Source: Baffinella frigidus
Taxonomy: Eukaryota > Cryptophyceae > Cryptomonadales > Baffinellaceae
Direction: 5' to 3'
DNA length: 11,178 bases
Assembly (NCBI GenBank): GCA_026770585.1
Contig: MU647058.1
Span: 53,053-64,230, forward strand
The notes under the pieces are model-generated. The model made no database searches. It worked only from the letters and a program-made list of their open reading frames with translations, and was not told where the DNA came from. The position numbers and the translations under genes are program-made. Positions 6,643 to 11,178 of this stretch are shown piece by piece (the first letter of the stretch is position 1; every line of letters begins with the position of its first letter).

Positions 6643-6804
6643 AACTCCTAGCTCTGCCCCACTTTGATTCGGGCTCGCCATTATTTCACCCTCCCCGAAA
6701 TTTCACAGGTGAATTTCATAAGGGGGTGTCAAAATTCACCTGCGAAATTTCGACGGGGGCGAAATAATGGCGGGCCCAAATTTACTGGGACAGAGCTAGA
6801 ACTC
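6643..6804. mobile_element. CTAGCTCTG-family MITE with 5-bp target duplication AACTC
   Basis: The element is 6648-6799, bounded by CTAGCTCTGCCCCA and its near-complement TGGGACAGAGCTAG. AACTC is duplicated directly at 6643-6647 and 6800-6804. Inner arms GGGCTCGCCATTATTTC and GAAATTTC..AGGTGAATTT pair across the centre. Related ends lie at 2549, 3143-3156, 3952-3964 and 6219-6231. Confidence 0.9.
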
Positions 6805-6905
6805 GATGTGTCATCGTTTTGGAAAGGCCGATGTGTACCAGGCGGGTGCAGATTCAGTACCGACCGATGAATACGGTCGACTCGTGAGGCCTGCCATCAC
6901 CTGAA

Positions 6906-7053
6906 AAGCTAACGCCAGCGAGGTACTTAGAGCCTACGGATTGCCTACGGTAGGAACCCCCCTCCTGCGACTTTTAAAGATCTTTTTGTTTTAAACGTCG
7001 TAGGAGGAGGGGGGGTTCCTACCGTAGGCTAAGGGGTCCGCTGGCGTTAGCTT
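6906..7053. mobile_element. CCTACGG-family hairpin element, copy 2
   Basis: Perfect ends AAGCTAACGCCAGCG (6906-6920) and complement (7039-7053). The inner arms GCCTACGGTAGGAACCCCCC (6943-6962) and the complement near 7007-7029 pair around an AT-rich loop. It shares GCCTACGG..ATTGCC with 1004-1165 and 10608-10735 but has different outer ends, so it may be a subfamily. Confidence 0.75.
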
Positions 7054-7181
7054 GTGGCATTAGCCACGCCAGATTCTTGGAAGGGGTTGCCCAACGTCAA
7101 TTTCCCCTGGCGGCAGTGGTTTTCAAAAGTCCTATCCTGTAAGGTTCTAAAACATTCAAGCCCCTCCTGGGCTCTGGCGTG

Positions 7182-7327
7182 CCACTCGAGGCTAGAAATG
7201 TTACTATTTTGAAACATGGAGTTCTTTACAAGTGAAGGGGGGGACAGAGGGGTGTAGTAATCTTCATACAAACAGGGGCGTTTGGTCACGTACCTGCGGG
7301 ATATCCCGCAGGTACGTGACCAAACGT
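7182..7327 (-). mobile_element. CCACTCGAGG foldback element, truncated
   Basis: It starts with CCACTCGAGGCTAGAAATG (7182-7200), followed by ACTATTTTGAAACA, TTTACAAGTGAAGGGGGGG and GTGTAGTAA (7252-7260), the same order as at 10795-10905. It ends in a perfect 48-bp palindrome (7279-7326) with arms CGTTTGGTCACG and ACCTGCGGGAT. The sequence expected beyond the palindrome is missing, so half the element is lost. Confidence 0.85.
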
Positions 7328-7554
7328 GGCATGCGGCCCTCGATGGTGAGGTTGATTTTCTATTGTCAAACAACCAGCGCCGGTTCCACATATGCCTTCG
7401 TATTGTGCTATCCACTGTTACTTCTTAAGTTAACAGAGGTTCCACTTTTGCTTTGAGACGTTCCACTCTCGACTTTTGTCTCGGTGGGCCGCGCTCTTCT
7501 GTACCCCTTGCCGGCCGGTTTCCACGATCCTCCCTCGCGCCCGCGCGTCCTTCC
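7328..7554. other. No gene seen
   Basis: Mixed composition with short open frames on the plus strand only. The last 60 bases are C-rich (CGCGCCCGCGCG). No repeat partner in the window was found. Confidence 0.4.
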
Positions 7555-7911
7555 TCGCTCGCGCGTTTGATCATTACACTGCCAGCCAGCATCTTTTCCC
7601 TCAAGTCAACAAAGAGATCCTCGGCAGTAAGTTGCCATTTCGTTTAGATGGACCGGCTCTGGGAGCCGGCATTTGACTTAGAGCTGTGGTTTTCAGGGGG
7701 AGTTGACTTAGTCGAAATGTTCTGGCTGAGAGTGCACTAACACCCGCCTCAGAAGCAAGCCCCTGCACAAGCCTTCCGATGTTGATCAAATTTACTCAAC
7801 GAAATGGCAACTTACTGCCGAGGATCGGCTTTGTTGACTTAAGGTAAAAGATCCTGGCTGGCAGTGTGATGATCAAAAGCTGAGGGTTCTTTCATCAAGA
7901 GCGCGAGCGAG
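7555..7911. mobile_element. Long inverted-repeat element, 357 bp
   Basis: CTCGCTCGCGC (7555-7565) is inverted at 7901-7911. TTTGATCATTACACTGCCAG pairs with the 7860s-7870s, and the arms run on through AAGTCAACAAAG, CCTCGGCAGTAAGTTGCCAT and CGTT to the centre, about 90 bp. The right arm carries an extra block of about 20 bp (near 7879-7900), so one arm has an indel. The loop holds two copies of TTGACTTAG (about 7673 and 7703) and CGTTTAGATGGACCGG (7641-7656). Confidence 0.8.
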
Positions 7912-7957
7912 CACCGTAGAGAACGGCAGGCTTCACGCGTCGACTGTATTCATCGGG

Positions 7958-8201
7958 TAATCACTAACTCCGGCCTCTGAACGCTGATGAGTGTGACGTA
8001 TGTTCTCCGCCTGAGGCTCGAGGCTCGTCCTGCGATGGTCCTAGTTACCTCGCCCTAGTCGACGAGACATGAGTTCCCGCACCCACCCTCCGGGGTGGTT
8101 GAGGGCAGCTTGAACCCCCTGGTCTCGTCGAATCCCTCCCCCTAGCGTGCGCCGTCGGTTTATCAACTTATTAAATCTCGCTTTTCCCCCGTCCTCACAC
8201 G
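7958..8201. other. No gene; one hairpin
   Basis: TCGACGAGAC (8059-8068) pairs with GTCTCGTCGA (8122-8131). Inside it, CCACCC and GGGTGG (8084-8099) form a second stem around TCCG. It could be a structured RNA, but it fits no class I know and has no second copy here. Confidence 0.4.
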
Positions 8202-8392
8202 CCACTCGAGAATGCTAGAGGGGCCTATTTATATGTGGGGTTATAGATATTTGTACCAGGATAAGGTATTCCAACTTCGTGACTGGCCAATACATGGCTA
8301 GAAACTTGACCAATCAACGAAAGTTACTACACGAATGCCCACTTTTTAAAGCACCCTGGTTTTAAATAGGCCCCTCTAGCGTTCTCGTGTGG
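8202..8392 (+). mobile_element. CCACTCGAG foldback element, complete
   Basis: 30-bp termini 8202-8231 and 8363-8392 are inverted with few mismatches (CCACTCGAGAATGCTAGAGG at the left, CTCGTGTGG at the right). ACG occurs directly on both sides (8199-8201 and 8393-8395), a possible 3-bp target duplication. Internal family motifs TTTGTACCAG (8250-8259) and TTACTACAC (8324-8332) are kept in order, but the central GGTCACGT palindrome is not. Confidence 0.85.
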
Positions 8393-8396
8393 ACGG

Positions 8397-8428
8397 CCTC
8401 TCTCTCGCAGAGGTTTCTTCCTGGCGGT
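8397..8428 (+). pseudogene. Exon fragment with splice acceptor, copy 1
   Basis: CCTCTCTCTCGCAG followed by AGGTTTCTTCCTGGCGGT matches the acceptor and exon start at 8725-8760 (GGG to GGT is synonymous for Gly). It breaks off after codons for GFFLAV, ten bases before the foldback element at 8438. Confidence 0.6.
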
Positions 8429-8437
8429 CTGGACCAT

Positions 8438-8640
8438 CCACACGAGGCTATCTATGCGAACATATTCATAAGTCGATTATTGGATTATTGCCCAGGAAAC
8501 ACGCCAAAAGTCAGCAATTGGTCACGTGTCGCGCCGCTCAGGCGGCGCGGCTTGTGCAAAGTTTCGAGCAATTCACCTGAAAATTACTACACACGTTTAT
8601 AATCGACATTTATTATGTTCGCATTGATAGCCTCGTGTGG
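8438..8640 (+). mobile_element. CCACACGAGG foldback element, complete
   Basis: Termini CCACACGAGGCTATCTATGC and complement (8438 and 8640) with arms of about 40 bp including GCGAACAT and AATCGA. The centre has GGTCACGT (8520-8527) then a GC-rich hairpin, but the right half of the flank is degenerate. TTACTACAC is at 8584-8592, and AAACACGCCAAAAGT near 8498 recurs near 9641. The flanks share only AT. Confidence 0.85.
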
Positions 8641-8724
8641 ATGCCTAGGGTCCCATGGTGGTCCGATGGGGGGGGGCAGTTTCTTATCAGCGAGGTACCC
8701 CTGTACTCATTAACACCCGTCTCG

Positions 8725-8866
8725 CTCTCTCTCTCGCGCAGAGGGTTCTTCCTGGCGGTGTGCATGCTGGTGTCGCTGTTCTACCTCTCGCTCGGAAAGC
8801 CGTCGCCCGACAGGGCCGGGAACAGCTACAAGGAGGCCAACGACCTCTTCGCCAAAGGGTGCCTTC
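8725..8866 (+). pseudogene. Exon fragment: membrane segment plus TPR-like start, copy 2
   Basis: A polypyrimidine tract and CGCAG (acceptor at 8741) precede an open frame encoding GFFLAVCMLVSLFYLSLGK, a hydrophobic segment long enough to span a membrane. A short polar linker and NSYKEANDLFAKG follow, like the first helix of a TPR repeat (compare the YKEKGNELFKKG pattern of TPR proteins). The frame then runs into the foldback terminus CCACACGAGG at 8867 and stops at TAG 8878-8880. This is probably the 5' part of an exon from a membrane-anchored TPR protein, cut off by the element. The parent gene is not in the window. Confidence 0.55.
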
Positions 8867-8914
8867 CCACACGAGGCTAGCCATGCGAACAGAATAAAAG
8901 TCGATTGTAGCGTT
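8867..8914 (+). mobile_element. CCACACGAGG foldback terminus (fragment)
   Basis: CCACACGAGGCTAGCCATGC then GAACAGAATAAAAGTCGATT matches the left ends at 8438 and 9382. The rest of the element is missing. Confidence 0.75.
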
Positions 8915-8920
8915 TGTTGG

Positions 8921-8994
8921 ACATAGTACGGCAGCCGCGAACGTTTCCACGCGACAAGGAGGCCAACGACCTCTTCGCCAAAGGGTGCCTTCCC
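8921..8994 (+). pseudogene. Exon fragment, copy 3
   Basis: 8954-8994 is identical over 41 bp to 8828-8868 (codons for KEANDLFAKG). The leader ACATAGTACGGCAGCCGCGA differs from copy 2 but is shared with copy 4 at 9312, so copies 3 and 4 come from a common rearranged form. No acceptor or start codon is visible. Confidence 0.55.
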
Positions 8995-9061
8995 CCGCTA
9001 TTGAACAAAGCGAGAGAGGGCAAGAGAGAGAGGGCAAGTTCCGCAGCCGTGAGCGGTCCTT

Positions 9062-9229
9062 CCACAAACCCTCACGGTTTGCACAAATGGTCGAATTTGG
9101 CGGTACGTAATGCCCCTGGAGACCGCCGGATTCCGGCGTCGGTTATTTTTAAAACCCCAAAAGCAAGGTGTTTTGAGTTTTAAAACTGGTACGTAATTTT
9201 CCATTTGTGCAAACCGTGAGGGCTGGTGG
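9062..9229. mobile_element. CCACCAACC-family element, copy 2
   Basis: 29-bp termini at 9062-9090 (CCACAAACCCTCACGGTTTG onward) and 9201-9229 differ at only two positions. CCACNAACCCTCAC is shared with the element at 2373-2510. The interior has a CGCCGG/CCGGCG hairpin at 9124-9137, GGTACGTAAT near both ends and AAAACCCCAAAAGC. TT lies on both sides, too short to prove a target duplication. Confidence 0.85.
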
Positions 9230-9231
9230 TT

Positions 9232-9293
9232 AACAGCCTTGAGCTAACAGCCTTGAGCGGCCTGGAGCTCCAACAGCCTTGAACAGCCTTGAG
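9232..9293. repeat. AACAGCCTTGAG short tandem repeat
   Basis: AACAGCCTTGA-type copies start at 9232, 9246, 9272 and 9282, with GCGGCCTGGAGCTCC between the second and third. Confidence 0.85.
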
Positions 9294-9311
9294 GTGTTGG
9301 ATCTTTATTGA

Positions 9312-9381
9312 ACATAGTACGGCAGCCGCGAACGTTTCAACGCTACAAGGAGGCCATCGACCTCTTCGCCAGGGTCCCTTC
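9312..9381 (+). pseudogene. Exon fragment, copy 4
   Basis: It matches 8921-8994 with a few substitutions. It encodes RYKEAIDLFAR in one frame, but a 2-bp loss at AAAGGGTG to AGGGTC shifts the frame afterwards. It abuts the foldback terminus at 9382, as copy 2 abuts 8867. Confidence 0.55.
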
Positions 9382-9482
9382 CCACACGAGGCTCGCCATG
9401 CGAACATAATAAAAGTCGATTGTAGCGATTTGTGGGGGAAATTGGTCACGTGGCGCCCGCTTTTCGGGCGCCACGTGACCAA
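9382..9482 (+). mobile_element. CCACACGAGG foldback element, left half
   Basis: CCACACGAGGCTCGCCATGC, AATAAAAGTCGATTGTAGCG, then a perfect hairpin: 9442-9459 (TTGGTCACGTGGCGCCCG) pairs with 9465-9482 around CTTTT. The right-hand half with TTACTACAC and the right terminus are absent. Confidence 0.8.
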
Positions 9483-9849
9483 ACATATGTCCCTCTTGGA
9501 GCTATTTAATCGCGGCGAGGATTTTACTCAAATACGATCTGGCAACGAAGTCCGGTGGTCCACACCAGGTCAAAAGTCGAAATTTGAACGTTTTTTCATT
9601 TTCCTACACGATCTAGAAGTAAAGTTGATTCTACCCGAGAAACACGCCAAAAGTGTTGGGAATTGGAGCTGTCTGCCACCGGAGTTTTAAAAATCTGTAC
9701 CACGATAAGCCCTCTAAACACTTTTAGCGCGAACGAGTGTGTGTGAAAAAGAAACTTGTGATCTGGCGTGGTCCTTCCCGCCCCGAGAATGTCAACTTAT
9801 GAACTTTTAAAATAGCCAGATTCCAGGGTGTGCGCGCAATCGCATCGGG
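9483..9849. other. No gene; foldback remnant
   Basis: AAACACGCCAAAAGT (about 9641) matches the complete foldback at 8498. CTGTACCACGATAAG (about 9695) resembles TTGTACCAGGATAAGG at 8251, so parts of 9637-9720 are a worn foldback copy. The rest has no partner in the window. Confidence 0.5.
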
Positions 9850-9937
9850 GCGAGTATTCATGATAAATTCTGTTTCGGGGACCTCCGATCCAATTTTGGT
9901 GTATCGTAAGGTTAACCACTCGAGGCTAGAAGAGGGA
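9850..9937. mobile_element. CACCAAAAT-family end followed by foldback terminus
   Basis: CGGGGACCTCCGATCCAATT (9876-9895) then TTGGTG is the reverse complement of the left end at 10343. A CCACTCGAGGCTAGAAGAGG terminus starts at 9916 and breaks at a T13 run (9938-9950). Confidence 0.65.
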
Positions 9938-9964
9938 TTTTTTTTTTTTTGGACCTGATGGGTT

Positions 9965-10012
9965 GGGGTTTAGGGTTCACGGCTTGGGGTTTTCACCCTA
10001 AACCGTAAACCC
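9965..10012. repeat. Telomere-like motifs, head to head
   Basis: GGGGTTTAGGG (9965-9975) is followed by CACCCTAAACCGTAAACCC (9994-10012). G-rich then C-rich is the order expected at a telomere-to-telomere join, but there are only one or two units on each side. Confidence 0.5.
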
Positions 10013-10073
10013 TTGTGACCTCCCGTAAATCCTCAACCGTCGCTTCGGACCTGCGCACACGAGAAGAGATCTT

Positions 10074-10284
10074 CCACTCGAGGCTGGAAGAGGGAGTATT
10101 TTAAATGTGGGGTTGTTAAATTTAGTACCAGTCACGGGCAGGCTTGGTCACGTAGCTGGGAGAATTCCCCCAGCTACGTGACCAAACGCCCCGATTCGTG
10201 TGAAAATTACTACACGACTTCCCCCCCCCTTCACTTATACAGGAATCCTTGTTTTAAAATAGTCGCATTTCTAGCCTCGAGTGG
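10074..10284 (+). mobile_element. CCACTCGAGG foldback element, complete
   Basis: Termini CCACTCGAGGCT and AGCCTCGAGTGG. Order: TATTTTAAATGTGGGG, TTAGTACCAG, GGCTTGGTCACGTAGCTGGG hairpin (10144-10185), CGCCCCGATT, TTACTACAC (10207-10215), CCCCCCCCTTCACTT, TTTTAAAATAG, CATTTCTAGCC. The same modules in reverse orientation make up 10795-11022. Flanking bases continue the inverted repeat (CTT and AAG), so no target duplication is seen. Confidence 0.9.
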
Positions 10285-10342
10285 AAGTGGTGGTGAATCT
10301 CAACTTTCACGTTCTCAAGTTCACATTCTTCACATTCTCCAA

Positions 10343-10472
10343 CACCAAAATCGGATCGGAGATCCCCGAAAATATTTATTATAAATATTAGATATTTGCG
10401 CTGCGATTAAATCTCATCGGGGTTAGTTGTTATGGTAAAATAAAACCGGGGCCCACCGATCCGATTTAGGTG
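10343..10472. mobile_element. CACCAAAAT-family element, complete
   Basis: 26-bp termini (CACCAAAATCGGATCGG at the left, CCGATCCGATTTAGGTG at the right) with four mismatches. Just inside the left terminus is an AT-rich hairpin AATATTTATTATAAATATT (about 10374-10392). No coding and no clear target duplication. Confidence 0.8.
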
Positions 10473-10532
10473 GATATTAGGCCTAGGAGTTTTGGTAATT
10501 GGCCAGAAGTTCACAATCTCTAGTCATAATAT

Positions 10533-10581
10533 CACCAAAATTGGGTCGGTGGACCCCGAAAAAGTATTTGCCATAAATACT
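10533..10581. mobile_element. CACCAAAAT-family left end (fragment)
   Basis: CACCAAAATTGGGTCGGTGG then ACCCCG, followed by the hairpin AGTATTTGCCATAAATACT (10563-10581), in the same place as the AT hairpin of the complete copy. The stem differs in sequence but stays paired. Confidence 0.75.
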
Positions 10582-10607
10582 CGTCCGGGTGAAATCGCTT
10601 CCGTCCG

Positions 10608-10735
10608 CTTTAATAAGGTAACGTCCTGAAAACCGGGTAGTGAGGCCTACGGTATTGCCTACGGTAGGCCGTAGGGCTCCTAGGACCGAATGTTTCGTAG
10701 GACCCCCCCCCCGTAGGTCCCTACGGCCTAATTTT
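10608..10735. mobile_element. CCTACGG-family hairpin element, copy 3, right end lost
   Basis: The left arm GGTAACGTCCTGAAAACCGG (10617-10636) onward matches 1009-1070. The inner arms GGCCGTAGGGCTCCTAGGAC and GTAGGACCCCCCCCCCGTAG pair imperfectly. The outer right arm expected after 10735 is absent. Confidence 0.7.
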
Positions 10736-10794
10736 CGTGCAGTAATTTTCGTTTTGGCAGAACAATAGTATTTTTATTCGTGTCCGCAGATGAG

Positions 10795-11022
10795 CCACTC
10801 GAGGCTAGAAATGTGACTATTTTGAAACAGGGTTTCTTTTACAAGTGAAGGGGGGGAAAGAAGTGTGTAGTAATTTCACACAAATAGGGGCGTTTGGTCA
10901 CGTAGCTCAAGGAATTCCTTGAGCTACGTAATTCCTTGAGCTACGTGACCAAGCCTGCCCGTGACTGGTACTAAATTTAACAACTCCACATTTAAAATAC
11001 TCCCTCTTCCAGCCTCGAGTGG
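10795..11022 (-). mobile_element. CCACTCGAGG foldback element, complete, inverted to 10074-10284
   Basis: Starts CCACTCGAGGCTAGAAATG and ends with AGCCTCGAGTGG. Read on the minus strand, its modules follow the order of 10074-10284. Its centre is TTGGTCACGTAGCTCAAGG with complement, and the right arm piece AATTCCTTGAGCTACGT is present twice in tandem (10913-10929 and 10930-10946). Confidence 0.9.
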
Positions 11023-11053
11023 CTGTTGCACGCCGCACCTGCTAACTCCCGTG

Positions 11054-11178
11054 TAAACCCTAAACTCTCAACCCTAGACCCTAAACCCTGAACCCTGAAC
11101 CCCACACCCCACAAACTAAACCCTAAACCCTAAACCCTAAACCCTAAAACCCCAACCCTAAACCCTAAACCCTGAACC
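11054..11178. repeat. Telomere-type (CCCTAAA)n array with variants
   Basis: CCCTAAA predominates, with CCCTGAA, CCCTAGA, CTCTCAA and CCCCACA variants. The purest part is about 11117-11146. The plus strand is C-rich, so the array points to a telomere at the left, not at this right edge. It is therefore interstitial or part of a rearranged or reversed contig. Confidence 0.88.

Larger units (their letters stand above)
6863..7957. repeat. Outer inverted repeat enclosing nested elements
   Basis: 6863-6895 (ACCGATGAATACGGTCGACT onward) is inverted at 7925-7957 with four mismatches in 33. Between these arms lie the elements 6906-7053, 7182-7327 and 7555-7911. Confidence 0.75.

Noticed and set aside
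4863-7791. Near-identical 19-mer (CCGATGTTGATCAAAT core) shared by an exon and the 7773-7791 region
   Set aside because: It is too short to show common origin, and the surroundings do not align; kept only as a note in the exon entry.
8687-9067. 126-residue open frame on the minus strand
   Set aside because: It is antisense to the exon fragments, which have a splice acceptor and synonymous changes in the plus frame; the minus frame also runs through a foldback terminus.
9289-9690. 133-residue open frame on the plus strand
   Set aside because: It reads through an exon fragment in the wrong frame and then a perfect hairpin, so it is a chance frame.

Overview
This is a eukaryotic, non-coding-rich window, most likely from near a chromosome end. 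Its right edge is an array of (CCCTAAA)n with CCCTGAA variants. That is the TTTAGGG telomere type of plants, green and brown algae, dinoflagellates, chromerids and coccidians. GC content looks moderate to high, and the likely genes have short introns with GT..AG borders, so the short open frames should not be read as bacterial genes. I cannot name the species. No transposase, reverse transcriptase, rRNA, tRNA or CRISPR was recognised.

Layout. 1-1000: simple and minisatellite repeats. 1004-1556: two hairpin-forming elements and a 26-bp minisatellite. 1573-1960: a three-fold repeated unit with 12-bp and 9-bp repeats inside. 2351-3226: a large inverted repeat with a smaller element inserted in one arm. 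3241-3397: a clear MITE. 3584-3964: tandem duplications. About 3965-5760: an island without inverted repeats, holding exon-like sequence (a spliced gene fragment on the minus strand, a possible 3' gene end on the plus strand and one open frame on the minus strand). 5783-7957: nested inverted-repeat elements, several with target-site duplications. 8202-9482: foldback elements interleaved with repeated pieces of one coding exon. 9637-11022: more foldback elements. 11054-11178: telomere-like array.

The dominant content is at least six families of small non-autonomous inverted-repeat elements, several present twice or more: TTATCTCA (4-bp target duplications GCTT and GAAT), CTAGCTCTG (5-bp duplication AACTC), CCACTCGAGG/CCACACGAGG foldbacks with a central GGTCACGT..ACGTGACC palindrome, CACCAAAAT..CCCCG, CCACCAACCCTCAC, and CCTACGGTAGG hairpins. 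They are inserted into one another and into older inverted repeats, which gives a relative order of insertion.

The most unusual signal is in the foldback family. The flanks of the central palindrome are conserved between copies, but the stem sequence differs from copy to copy while staying self-complementary. Also notable are repeated fragments of a membrane/TPR-like exon joined to foldback ends, and a right-edge telomeric array whose orientation is wrong for a chromosome end on that side.
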